A stretch of 43,186 nt of DNA, from contig JAZUBT010000029.1 of assembly GCA_045638685.1 (NCBI GenBank), forward strand, positions 1 through 43,186, written 5' to 3'. Each line of letters opens with the position of its first letter. The stretch's first letter is position 1. Positions 1 through 6,924 of this stretch are shown here, piece by piece. Made by a program: the position numbers and the translations under genes. This stretch comes from SIG673 sp045638685. Its GTDB lineage: Bacteria; Bacillota; Clostridia; Oscillospirales; CAG-272. The notes below the pieces were generated by a model, which worked only from the letters and a program-made list of their open reading frames with translations, was not told the DNA's origin and did not search any database.

Positions 1-661
1 GCGAATGGCTTTCAGGCTTCTTCCACGTTACTCCTTCGGGAGTTACAAGAACGTCGTTTATGTAAAGGTATATCTTAGCGTTTATTCTGTCTGTTACAGC
101 GGAAATTCTTGTGTAGGTATCCTTTGAAAGTCTGCCTAATACCTTACCACCAAAGGTGATTCTTCCGTCGTATTCGAGGTAAGGAAGACTTGTAGCGTCT
201 CCACTGGAAACGAACTGGAATATGTTTCCGGGAACTACGTTGCCTTCCGCTTTAAGGTCGAAGCTTACGTAGAAGTCGCTAACCGCAGGGTTGGTTATAG
301 CACTCAGCTGCATATAGGTTCCCGAAGCCGACGCAACCGTATGGGTACGCTTAAGAACTCCGTCCGCGGCAGAGTAGATTCCCGCCACGTTGTTGAAGAG
401 CCTTATTTTGTTGGCAATAACATCGTGGTTACCGGTTCCCCACGTTTTGTTGATATCGGAAAAATCTGCGTACAAATCGAGTTTCATACCCGCTTTGTCA
501 AGCTCTTTTTCGATCTCACCAAGCTCTCTTTCCTCGTATGGTGCCATAACTACTGAATTGCCGTCAACCGTGCCGTCTAACGCAAAGAGCGAAAGCGGAA
601 GGATTCCAACAACCATCAGAACCGTAAGCAGCATAGCGAGGATTCTGGTTTTTGCTTTCAT
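1..661 (-). CDS. Large secreted LamG-like protein, 5' part only (paralogue of the gene at 22595)
   Basis: The first 220 codons of a longer gene that runs off the left edge. The N-terminus is a signal peptide: basic MKAKTR, then a hydrophobic core ending near LPLSLFALDG. The sequence then parallels the start of the 1938-residue protein at 22595-28411, sharing YEER, KAGMKL, YVSFDLK versus YISFDLK, LSKDTYTRIS, TDR and YINDV. The region after the signal peptide therefore looks like the same beta-sandwich (concanavalin/LamG-like) module. The start is fixed by an AAAGGAG site about 7 bases upstream and a consensus-like promoter at 723-751. By analogy it is an exported surface protein; whether it also ends in an SGNH hydrolase cannot be seen. 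Paralogy is read directly from the residues; surface location and carbohydrate or wall binding are inferred. Confidence 0.8.
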   Translation of the reverse strand, partial: MKAKTRILAMLLTVLMVVGILPLSLFALDGTVDGNSVVMAPYEERELGEIEKELDKAGMKLDLYADFSDINKTWGTGNHDVIANKIRLFNNVAGIYSAADGVLKRTHTVASASGTYMQLSAITNPAVSDFYVSFDLKAEGNVVPGNIFQFVSSGDATSLPYLEYDGRITFGGKVLGRLSKDTYTRISAVTDRINAKIYLYINDVLVTPEGVTWKKPESHS

Positions 662-695
662 ATTTTTCTCCTTTTTTGAAAAAATTTCCTATTTA

Positions 696-711
696 ATGTA
701 TGTAAATACAT
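696..711. promoter_or_regulatory. Palindrome just downstream of the promoter, possible operator
   Basis: ATGTAT-GTAA-ATACAT is a perfect 6-bp inverted repeat with a 4-base spacer. It lies about 11 bases downstream of the -10 box at 723-728, so it would sit at or just after the transcription start of the gene at 1-661. The position fits a repressor site. No candidate regulator is adjacent. Confidence 0.35.
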
Positions 712-722
712 CTGGTGCTACC

Positions 723-751
723 ATTATATAACATCTTTTGATAAAATGCAA
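723..751 (-). promoter_or_regulatory. Sigma-A type promoter of the secreted-protein gene at 1-661
   Basis: On the minus strand TTGCAT and TATAAT are separated by exactly 17 bases, with the -10 about 60 bases upstream of the ATG. The -10 is perfect and the -35 matches four of six consensus bases. The rest of the gap between 752 and 1034 holds two hairpins, annotated separately, and no recognisable gene. Confidence 0.65.
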
Positions 752-847
752 CCACTCTTCTGATTTGTTTACATTTCGTTTATAAAATTCTTACAATATA
801 TTTATATGAAGAATGTTAGCCAACGGCGGCAACCCACTAAAACGAAA

Positions 848-875
848 AGGTGGCGAGCTTTGTAGCTCGCCACCT
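848..875. terminator. Perfect 11-bp hairpin in the gap between two minus-strand genes
   Basis: AGGTGGCGAGC and GCTCGCCACCT flank a 6-base loop. Read on the minus strand the stem is followed by TTTTCGTTTT, so it could be a second terminator behind the zinc-ribbon gene. It could also be a small dispersed palindrome. Confidence 0.45.
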
Positions 876-966
876 CGCTTGTACAGACTTACCCAAATAA
901 CCCTAAGTGTTTCATTAAGGAGCTGTCGATAGACGTTGTGAAAATAGACTGTTCCGAGAAAAAATA

Positions 967-1002
967 AACCGAATCCGCGCGTGCGGAAGATATTATTCGG
1001 TT
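967..1002 (-). terminator. Rho-independent terminator of the sigma factor/zinc-ribbon operon
   Basis: The arms AACCGAAT and ATTCGGTT enclose a smaller CCGC/GCGG hairpin. On the minus strand the stem is followed by TATTTTTTC. It sits about 30 bases beyond the zinc-ribbon stop codon, where a terminator is expected. Confidence 0.7.
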
Positions 1003-1034
1003 ATATGGATGTACAAATCTTAAGACCCGAAGCC

Positions 1035-1310
1035 TTACTGATTTTTAGATGCTGCAAAGCATTCGCTGCAATATACAGGTCTGTCGTTTGAGGGCTGGAA
1101 AGGAACCTTCGCCTCTTTTCCACACTGAGCGCACTCAACCGTGAAAAATTCTCTCTGGGGCTTTCCGGCGTTCTTTCTCTTATCACGGCAAGCCTTGCAT
1201 CTCTGGGGCTCGTTCTGAAATCCCTTCTCTGCAAAAAACTCCTGTTCGCCTGCTGTGAAAATGAACTCCTCACCGCAATCCTTGCATACTAAAGTCTTGT
1301 CCTCGTACAT
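1035..1310 (-). CDS. Small zinc-ribbon protein
   Basis: A 91-residue protein with three cysteine clusters: CKDCGEEF near residue 9, RCKACRDKRK in the middle, and CAQCG paired with CSEC towards the end. The order and spacing match the 'probable zinc-ribbon' family (zf-trcl type) common in Clostridia, including the FAEKGF..EPQRCKACR signature. It probably binds structural zinc, and the family has no settled function. The start at MYEDKTLVC is preferred over an upstream ATG at 1370 because GAGG lies 8 bases before it and the extra 20 residues are unlike the family. It follows the sigma factor gene on the same strand by about 115 bases and shares its terminator. Confidence 0.75.
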   Translation of the reverse strand: MYEDKTLVCKDCGEEFIFTAGEQEFFAEKGFQNEPQRCKACRDKRKNAGKPQREFFTVECAQCGKEAKVPFQPSNDRPVYCSECFAASKNQ

Positions 1311-1424
1311 AGTGGTTACCTCGCTAAAAAAATATAATTTTCCCCGTCGGCAGACTCTAACTGCCATCAACCGATGCTTGGACGGGCAACGGCTTGCTTT
1401 AACTTAAGCTATTCGGGTATAGTT

Positions 1425-1976
1425 TTAATAAAAATTCTTTTTGATTTTGGATTTTACGCGAAAAATCGCGTTATCCACCGTTTTTTCCTCTTTGCCTATC
1501 GCACTTGCTATCTCCGCGTAGCTCTTTTTCTCAAGATAAAGAGCAAAAACCTTTTTTTCAAGAGACGAAAGGCTTTCACTGATAAACCTTTCAAGCTCTG
1601 CGTTTTGCTCGAGCGCAAGAAGGAGCTCCTCCGGCGCGTCGCTTTTCTTTAAGCTCTTTTCGGCAGCGGCACGGTTCTTTTCCGCGCGTCTCTCCCCTGC
1701 CCTTGCCTTTCTTACGTAGGATATTATGCGATTATGAATACAGATTTTGGCGTATAGCCCAAAGGTAACGCCCCTCTCTCCGTTATACGAAAGCGCGGCG
1801 TCGTAAAGCGCCATAAGGGATTCCTGCTTTATCTCGTCAAATTGAGCTTTAAGCGACTCTGAACGCGAAACAGCCGCCGCCGTCTCTTTTTTTATCAGCG
1901 GCAAAAACCTTTCGGCAAGTCCGTTAAAGGCCTTTTTATCACCGCTTTTAACAGCGTCGAGTTCTTTATCGGACAT
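1425..1976 (-). CDS. Sigma-70 family RNA polymerase sigma factor, SigH-like
   Basis: A 183-residue sigma factor. Region 2 is visible from about residue 20 to 90: an acidic EIKQESLMALYDA segment (core-binding/-10 region) followed by GVTFGLYAKICIHNRIISYVRKA, which closely follows the SigH pattern (FxTFAxxCIxRQIISAV). A lysine/alanine-rich linker leads to region 4 near residues 130-180, with LEKKVFALYLEKKSYAEIASAIGKEEKTVDNAIFRVKSKIKK as helix-turn-helix. It is shorter than typical SigH (about 210-220 residues), so it may be a SigH relative rather than the orthologue. GGAG lies 8 bases before the ATG. Transcription should start from the perfect promoter at 2071-2099, leaving a leader of about 90 bases with mutually exclusive hairpins. 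Confidence 0.8.
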   Translation of the reverse strand: MSDKELDAVKSGDKKAFNGLAERFLPLIKKETAAAVSRSESLKAQFDEIKQESLMALYDAALSYNGERGVTFGLYAKICIHNRIISYVRKARAGERRAEKNRAAAEKSLKKSDAPEELLLALEQNAELERFISESLSSLEKKVFALYLEKKSYAEIASAIGKEEKTVDNAIFRVKSKIKKNFY

Positions 1977-2064
1977 ATCGTCAGCTCCGTTCTGCCGTAT
2001 CGTTTAACGAGGGCGGTTTTGACACTTAAAAAGCGGTTTTGCTCATAAAACCCCTCTTCGCTTT
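1977..2064 (-). promoter_or_regulatory. Leader of the sigma factor gene: short ORF and alternative hairpins
   Basis: Between the expected transcription start and the sigma factor ATG lies a six-codon frame (2046 down to 2026: M-S-K-T-A-F-stop) with GAGGGG just before its ATG. The strand GAGGGGTTTT (2047-2056) can pair with AAAACCGCCCTC (2009-2020). Its GTTTT part can instead pair with the nearer AAAAC (2036-2040). The two pairings exclude each other, as in an attenuator or translation-coupled leader. This is inferred from complementarity alone. Confidence 0.3.
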
Positions 2065-2070
2065 GAAAAC

Positions 2071-2099
2071 ATTATATACTATTTTTTTCATAATGTCAA
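2071..2099 (-). promoter_or_regulatory. Perfect sigma-A promoter of the sigma factor operon
   Basis: TTGACA, 17 bases, TATAAT on the minus strand. Both hexamers match consensus exactly and the spacing is optimal. The gene for a SigH-like factor thus appears to be transcribed by the vegetative polymerase. Confidence 0.85.
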
Positions 2100-2175
2100 T
2101 ACTTTATTTCAAAAAAATTAAAAATATTTTTCATTATTATTATATGTCTGCCGTATTTTTCAGAAAGGCTTTTTC

Positions 2176-2399
2176 CGTATCGCGCAGGACAACAGCCACT
2201 CCGTCTTGCACAGAATAACAGCCGCTCCGTATCGCGCAGGACAATAGCCGCTCCGTATCGCACAGGACAACAGCCGCTCCGTATCGCACAGAACAACAGC
2301 CCCTCCGTATCGCACAGGACAACAACCACTCCGTATCGCACAGAACAACAGCCGCTCCGTATCGCACAGGATAACAACCGCTCCGTATCGCGCGGCGAG
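2176..2399. repeat. Tandem array of a 26-bp repeat, 8 full copies plus a partial
   Basis: The unit CGTATCGCACAGGACAACAG followed by CCGCTC recurs every 26 bases with no length change (unit starts 2176, 2202, ... 2358, 2384). Substitutions fall at a few positions (CAGGAC/CAGAAC, CCGCTC/CCACTC/CCCCTC). Because 26 is not a multiple of 3, all three minus-strand frames stay open and give false cysteine-rich reading frames. The array abuts an imperfect palindrome at about 2403-2426 (CCTCCCCC..GGGAAGG). It has no variable spacers, so it is not a CRISPR. It lies between the sigma factor promoter and the end of the DUF4364 gene. Confidence 0.9.
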
Positions 2400-2424
2400 A
2401 CACCTCCCCCTTACACAGGGAAGG

Positions 2425-2973
2425 CTAATTTATAAGATAATTTATCTCTCCCGTCAAAAGCGTCATAAGACCTTTATATACCGCCTCGGGGCGCTGTTCA
2501 AAGTTATGCATCATTCTGTCAAGCTGTTTTTTGTTGTCAACCTTAAGGGTGATATTGAGCACCTCTTCCTTGTTTTCGACTATCTGACAGCAAAGCGAAA
2601 AGCTACCGTCCTCAAGCGGGGCGCTTTTGCATTTGATAAACGAGCCGCGTTTTTTAAACGAAAGGAGTCGGAGCGCGCTTTTGAGGCTTCTTTCTCTTAT
2701 CATCATAAAAATATCGCTTTGCAGGTTATCTGCAACGTGCTTTCCCTGTTCGGTTACACTGTAAAGCGTATCTCCGTTTTCCGCCTTTTCCTCGGCTATG
2801 TTACCCGTTTCGAGAAGCTCGGCAAAGCATTCGGCGAAATCAAAATATTTAACTATTTCGTCCTGCAAAACAATATCCGTTATATTCGAAAAATCAAGCG
2901 GGTACCCTATATTGCGCATAAGATACAAAATGAATATTTTTATATCGTTTTTTTCTTTAAGCGGCGCTTGCAT
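2425..2973 (-). CDS. DUF4364 family protein
   Basis: A 182-residue protein that fits the DUF4364 family of clostridia. The N-terminal half reads as a winged helix-turn-helix (IKIFILYLMRNIGYPLDF, FAECFAELLETGNIAEE, YSVTEQGKHVADNL). The second half is a mixed domain with NKEEVLNITLKVDNKKQLDRM and a hydrophobic C-terminus. It may bind DNA as a transcription factor, but no target is known. AAGGAG lies 8 bases before the ATG. It follows the solute-binding protein gene on the same strand after 98 bases and a terminator-like hairpin at 3023-3048, so it may be transcribed separately or by read-through. Confidence 0.75.
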   Translation of the reverse strand: MQAPLKEKNDIKIFILYLMRNIGYPLDFSNITDIVLQDEIVKYFDFAECFAELLETGNIAEEKAENGDTLYSVTEQGKHVADNLQSDIFMMIRERSLKSALRLLSFKKRGSFIKCKSAPLEDGSFSLCCQIVENKEEVLNITLKVDNKKQLDRMMHNFEQRPEAVYKGLMTLLTGEINYLIN

Positions 2974-3022
2974 TAATTTTCTCCTTGAAATACTTTTTGG
3001 TGTTTAAACGGCTTTAAAAGAA

Positions 3023-3048
3023 TCGGGGACAGCTACCGCCGTCCCCGA
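3023..3048 (-). terminator. Terminator after the solute-binding protein gene
   Basis: TCGGGGAC and GTCCCCGA form a perfect 8-bp stem with a 10-base loop. On the minus strand it is followed by ATTCTTTTAAA. The hairpin is strong but the U tract is interrupted. Confidence 0.6.
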
Positions 3049-3071
3049 AAGCTACTTCTTTATTATATGGC

Positions 3072-5096
3072 TTATTCTTCCTCTTCGACGTCATTTTTGG
3101 GGAGATAGCTTTCCCATTTGGGGAGTCTCGTCTTGTTGAATATCGGATAACCCCATTCTGAGAAATCAACGTTCTTAAGCTTCTTGCTCTTTAAAACTGC
3201 GTTCTGATATACAAATATCGGAATTATGGGCATTTCGGAAAGAAGGAGCTGCTCAGCCTCGTGAAGCTTCTGATACATTGCGTTGGCAGCGTTCTGCCTA
3301 TCCGCCTTTGACGCGGTCAGGTTATTCATTTCAACCTTTGCGGCATACGCCTCGGCAATAAGGTTATTATATGTCTTGTTGTTATATCCGGTTACGTGTC
3401 CTCTGGTGAAGTAGTCGTCGCCTACAAAGTCTCCCTTTGAGCCGGAATAATCGGTCGCGAATACCGAGAGAGCGGAGAACGCGGTTTTGTCAAGGTTCTG
3501 GCTGTCGATAGCTATAATATCGAAGCCGCCTCTCTCTTTCTTTATACTTGCGGTTAAGCCGTCGTCCTTGCTGTCAAGCTTGTAGTTAAGTCCGAGGTCG
3601 GTCCACTTACCGCCCTGAGTGGTTCCGTAGAGAGATTCGATAAACAGATCTCTGAACTGAACGAGCGACGAGGTTACCTCGTTATATCTTACGGTGTTTA
3701 CGGGGTTAATCTTGAAGGTAAAGCCGAGGGAAGATGTTACCTCATTCCACTTATCGACAACCATCTTCGCAACTACGTAGTCAACCGTATCAAATATCTT
3801 TTTATCACTCTTGGAAATATCCTTAATCTCGTGGGTTTCGTCGTCAAACTTCGCATCGGTGTTTACTCTTACGGTAAGCTCGAACACCTTGCCCTGCAAC
3901 GCGGCAAGGTCAACCCCCGAAGCCTGTATAGCGGCTTTTGCCGCCTCTACTCCGATGGAATCGGCAGAGAGCTTCGACTGGTTGTTATCCGCGAACATAT
4001 TTTTCCCGTTAGCGTCTTTAACGCCGCTTGGAATTATTCCCGTTGCGGGCTTTGCAAATACGATTTCGTTTACGATTTCGTTACGGCTTATTACGTCGCT
4101 GAGCGCCTTACGTACCGCCGCGTTATTAAAAGGAGCAATAGTTGTGTTAAAGAAATAAGTATGGGTATTTAAGGTATCCCAAATCTTGGCTTTTTCCTTG
4201 TATGCTTCTCTGATTTCCTTAGATGCGGGAATTTCGCCTATGTAGAACAGCTCGCCGTCCTCGTATTTCTGCATTATCTCCTCGGAATTAAGGGAGTAAT
4301 CAACCATAATTTTATACGGAGTTACGTATTTGGACGGAGTGGGCTCCTTTTTTCTGTCCTCGGTGTTATATCTGTAATAGATGTTACGTACAAGCTCAAG
4401 ACTTACTCCGGGATAGAAGGACTGCACCGTGAACGGGCCGTTGGTGAACATCGTGGTATTTGCGGTGGACCAGCTGTGGTAGTACTCTGCGCAGTCCTGA
4501 CGAACGGGAAGAAGGGCAAGACTCGCGAGCTTGCGCTCAAATTCGTGGGGATCTATCGGGTGCTTAAAGTAAATGGTAAGCTTCGTTTTGTCAGCTATAA
4601 GTCCGATGTCATCGGGGCTTTCGCCTCCGTTCTTTCTTTCCCATGCGCCCTTAATATCGTAGAGAAGCTCTGCGCCCTCGCCGTCAAACATAGGATCAAG
4701 CAGACGCTTCCAGGCATATACGAACTGGTCAGCGTGAAGCGCACGTCCGTCGCTCCATGCCGAATCCTTAAGGGTAATTACCATTTTGTAAATGTTATCC
4801 TCGTCGGTTTCCTTATCAACGCCTTCGTCCTCTGTGTAAATCCAGTTATCGCACGCGGCGGCGGTTACCTTTCCGTTATCCTCAAGCTTATAAAGTCCTT
4901 CGAATAACAGACCGAGCAGCTTGCTGGCGCTGGAATCCACGTGGGCATACGCAGGGTCAAGGTTATATACCTCAGATGAGAGGTACATATTTATCTGCGG
5001 ACCTACCTTGGTGTCCTTACTCGCGCACCCGGCAAAGCAACCGGAGAGCGTAAGAAGGCAGAGAACAAGACAAATAATTCTTGTTGTTTTTTTCAT
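3072..5096 (-). CDS. Oligopeptide-type ABC transporter solute-binding lipoprotein
   Basis: A 674-residue family 5 solute-binding protein (OppA/DppA type), which would capture peptides or related ligands outside the membrane and deliver them to an ABC permease. The N-terminus is a lipoprotein signal: basic MKKTTR, a hydrophobic stretch and lipobox LSGC (Cys20), with a second possible FAGC at Cys24. The early text NMYLSSEVYNLDPAYAHVDSSA and KDSAWSDGRALHADQFVYAWKRLLDP are the family signature (in SBP_bac_5 the pattern is W-S-D-G-x-x-x-T-A-x-D). The C-terminus ends in an acidic EVEEEE tail. No permease or ATPase gene is nearby, so it is an orphan here. It is longer than typical OppA (about 540 residues), with the extra length in the middle. 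AGGAGG precedes the ATG and a promoter lies at 5143-5171. Confidence 0.9.
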   Translation of the reverse strand: MKKTTRIICLVLCLLTLSGCFAGCASKDTKVGPQINMYLSSEVYNLDPAYAHVDSSASKLLGLLFEGLYKLEDNGKVTAAACDNWIYTEDEGVDKETDEDNIYKMVITLKDSAWSDGRALHADQFVYAWKRLLDPMFDGEGAELLYDIKGAWERKNGGESPDDIGLIADKTKLTIYFKHPIDPHEFERKLASLALLPVRQDCAEYYHSWSTANTTMFTNGPFTVQSFYPGVSLELVRNIYYRYNTEDRKKEPTPSKYVTPYKIMVDYSLNSEEIMQKYEDGELFYIGEIPASKEIREAYKEKAKIWDTLNTHTYFFNTTIAPFNNAAVRKALSDVISRNEIVNEIVFAKPATGIIPSGVKDANGKNMFADNNQSKLSADSIGVEAAKAAIQASGVDLAALQGKVFELTVRVNTDAKFDDETHEIKDISKSDKKIFDTVDYVVAKMVVDKWNEVTSSLGFTFKINPVNTVRYNEVTSSLVQFRDLFIESLYGTTQGGKWTDLGLNYKLDSKDDGLTASIKKERGGFDIIAIDSQNLDKTAFSALSVFATDYSGSKGDFVGDDYFTRGHVTGYNNKTYNNLIAEAYAAKVEMNNLTASKADRQNAANAMYQKLHEAEQLLLSEMPIIPIFVYQNAVLKSKKLKNVDFSEWGYPIFNKTRLPKWESYLPKNDVEEEE

Positions 5097-5142
5097 AGGG
5101 TATTCCTCCTAAAAAAATGCGTAATTATTCAGCTTACCAAAT

Positions 5143-5171
5143 ATTATACCACTAAAGCCAAATTTAATCAA
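5143..5171 (-). promoter_or_regulatory. Promoter of the solute-binding protein gene
   Basis: TTGATT, 17 bases, TATAAT on the minus strand, about 47 bases upstream of the start codon. The remainder of the gap up to gpr (5172-5426) is AT-rich. It holds only a weak CATAATG at 5316-5322 that might be the -10 of a sporulation (sigma-G type) promoter for gpr. Confidence 0.65.
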
Positions 5172-5426
5172 TGGTTTTTGGAGCGGAAATTTTAAAAAAT
5201 AAATATTTCTGTTAAATGCACAATAATTAAATATATTTTTTGGTTGTTTTTACAATATTTTAATTAAATCTATTATATAAATTTTTTATATCACATCTAA
5301 ACTGCGGCTACTTAACATAATGCTCCGTTTGGTAATTGAGACCAAATCCTTTTTCTTTTAATAATGCTTACCGCAGCGGCTAATAATACTAAAAACAGAA
5401 AAATGCTTTTGAGGGGAGCGGGAAAA

Positions 5427-6299
5427 TTGATAAAATCACGATACGTGCGAACAGACCTTGCCGCCGAAGGAAATTTTCTTAGCAGCCAAGGTGTTTCGGT
5501 TAAGGAGTATGAGACAGAGGGCTTTTCCGTTCACGAGATACTGTCGGACAACGAGAGGGACGGGCTTCGACGCGGACGGTATATAACCGTTACCTTAGGG
5601 CCCCTTTGGCTTCGGGACAAGGAAACCTGTGAAAGAGCGCAGAACGCGGTCTCGGCGCTCATTTCGTCGCTTGCGGGTGAAATTATCGAGGGGGAGCGGG
5701 TATCAGTTTTAACCGTTTGTCTCGGCAACAGAAGGATAACCTCGGACGCCGTGGGACCGCTTTCCGCGGATAAGCTTATAGTTACCCGCCATTTAAAAAA
5801 CGAAAACGGCGCTCTATTCTCCTCGCTTGGCGGAAAGGAGCTTTCCGTGATTACGCCGGGCGTTATGGGGGATACGGGTATAGAATCCTTTGAAATCATA
5901 AAGGCGGCGGTTAAGGCCGTAAAGCCGACGCTTGTTATCTGCATTGACGCACTTGCGGCGCGTAACGCCCACCGTCTTGCTACCACTGTGCAGCTGACAG
6001 ATACCGGCATTTCCCCCGGATCGGGGGTTGGTAATCACCGAAAAGAGATAAGCGGCAAAACTCTTGGTGTTCCCGTTATTTCGGTAGGGGTTCCAACAGT
6101 CGTTCAGTCGTCAACGCTGGTTTTTGACGCGCTGGAAAAGGCGGGAATAACCGACGTATCAAAGCCGCTTCGAGATGTTCTTGAAAACGAAAAAAGCTTC
6201 TTCGTTACTCCGAAAAACGCAGACGTTGCCGTTGCAACGCAGGCAGAGATTATCGCGGGGGCAATAAACAAGACCTTTCTCGGCTTTTCCTCGCTATGA
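5427..6299 (+). CDS. gpr: GPR endopeptidase (spore germination protease)
   Basis: Germination protease, which degrades small acid-soluble spore proteins when spores germinate. It is made as a zymogen in the forespore. Family landmarks are all present: VRTDLAAE near the N-terminus (propeptide cleavage region), GRYITVTLGPLWLRD, VCLGNRRITSDAVGPLSADKLIVTRH, TPGVMGDTGIES, CIDALAAR and SGVGNHRKEIS, then VPVISVGVPTVV. I place the start at TTG 5427 because GAGGGGAG precedes it and it leaves about seven residues before VRTDLA, as in Bacillus GPR. An ATG at 5364 would add 21 residues without a ribosome binding site. At 290 residues it is shorter than Bacillus GPR (about 370), lacking the insertion before the C-terminal VTPK region. 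It shows that the organism can sporulate or descends from spore formers. Confidence 0.92.
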   Translation: MIKSRYVRTDLAAEGNFLSSQGVSVKEYETEGFSVHEILSDNERDGLRRGRYITVTLGPLWLRDKETCERAQNAVSALISSLAGEIIEGERVSVLTVCLGNRRITSDAVGPLSADKLIVTRHLKNENGALFSSLGGKELSVITPGVMGDTGIESFEIIKAAVKAVKPTLVICIDALAARNAHRLATTVQLTDTGISPGSGVGNHRKEISGKTLGVPVISVGVPTVVQSSTLVFDALEKAGITDVSKPLRDVLENEKSFFVTPKNADVAVATQAEIIAGAINKTFLGFSSL

Positions 6300-6309
6300 G
6301 GATAACTCT

Positions 6310-6417
6310 ATAACCGTTTTTTATTACGGCAAATCCAATCGCTACTCCAAAAACGGGGAGAGCTTCAATAACCGTTTTTGTTGCGGCAAAGCCAATCGCC
6401 GCTCTGAAAACGGGGAG
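6310..6417. repeat. Two tandem copies of a 58-bp unit with inverted-repeat ends
   Basis: Copies start at 6310 and 6368, each opening ATAACCGTTTTT and closing AAAACGGGGAG. Between them they differ at several positions, for example ATTACGGCAAATCC versus GTTGCGGCAAAGCC. Each unit's ends CCGTTTT and AAAACGG are complementary, so each can fold as a hairpin. They lie immediately behind gpr and may act as terminators or be a duplicated dispersed element. Confidence 0.7.
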
Positions 6418-6478
6418 CAGGGGTTAATTATTTCGGTATCACAGGCACGATTAGTATAAATTATTTTTCGGGTGTATT

Positions 6479-6760
6479 ATGCTGTTTAAAATTATTAAAA
6501 AATCACTGAAATTCTTTGTGATCTTATATTTTGTACTACTTGTTTTCCGTCCCGAGAGCGCGGAAAAAATCATTGACTGCGACGTCTCTGACGGAAGCAT
6601 AAGCGTAGCAGGTAACGAAATACCGGTTGACGGCACGGCTATTATGGAGACGTATTCGGGTATTGAGGAGAAGGCGTCGTCTCTTATTCCGAGCGGCGTC
6701 AGCAAATTTTTGTCGGAAATCTCGGAGTGGATGTCAAAATTTTTTACCGCCGAGGGGTAG
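6479..6760 (+). CDS. Small membrane-anchored protein of unknown function
   Basis: A 93-residue protein I do not recognise. Residues 1-8 are basic (MLFKIIKK). Residues 9-24 form one hydrophobic segment (LKFFVILYFVLLVFRP) that fits a signal anchor or uncleaved signal peptide. The rest is soluble and acidic (EKIIDCDVSDGSISVAGNEIPVDGTAIME), with an amphipathic C-terminus (GVSKFLSEISEWMSKFF). It lies downstream of gpr on the same strand, so a spore or forespore role is possible but is inferred from position only. The ribosome binding site is weak. A 13-bp inverted repeat (6741-6753 with 6761-6773) spans the stop codon. Confidence 0.55.
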   Translation: MLFKIIKKSLKFFVILYFVLLVFRPESAEKIIDCDVSDGSISVAGNEIPVDGTAIMETYSGIEEKASSLIPSGVSKFLSEISEWMSKFFTAEG

Positions 6761-6860
6761 TCGGCGGTAAAAACGAAGCAGTGGGTTGTAAAGCACACGC
6801 ATCTTCTTCCCGCAGTGTAAGCAGCTATATCAGCTTTAGCTTACTTACCGGACACCGAAA

Positions 6861-6896
6861 AAAGGCTAAACAGCATCGTCTTGCTGTTTAGCCTTT
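6861..6896. terminator. Bidirectional terminator between convergent genes
   Basis: AAAGGCTAAACAGCA and its exact complement flank a 6-base loop. TTTTAAT follows on the plus strand, and on the minus strand the stem ends in a run of six T. It therefore serves both the gpr-side genes and the minus-strand gene at 6925. Confidence 0.85.
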
Positions 6897-6924
6897 TAAT
6901 TACGTTAATTTATTGTTTCTGGTA

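Noticed and set aside
2176..2399. CRISPR array
   Set aside because: Units are contiguous 26-base repeats with no variable spacers and no cas gene nearby.
2096..2403. Three overlapping cysteine-rich minus-strand reading frames of 62-93 codons
   Set aside because: They are translations of the 26-bp tandem repeat in three frames; the period is not a multiple of 3 and there is no ribosome binding site.
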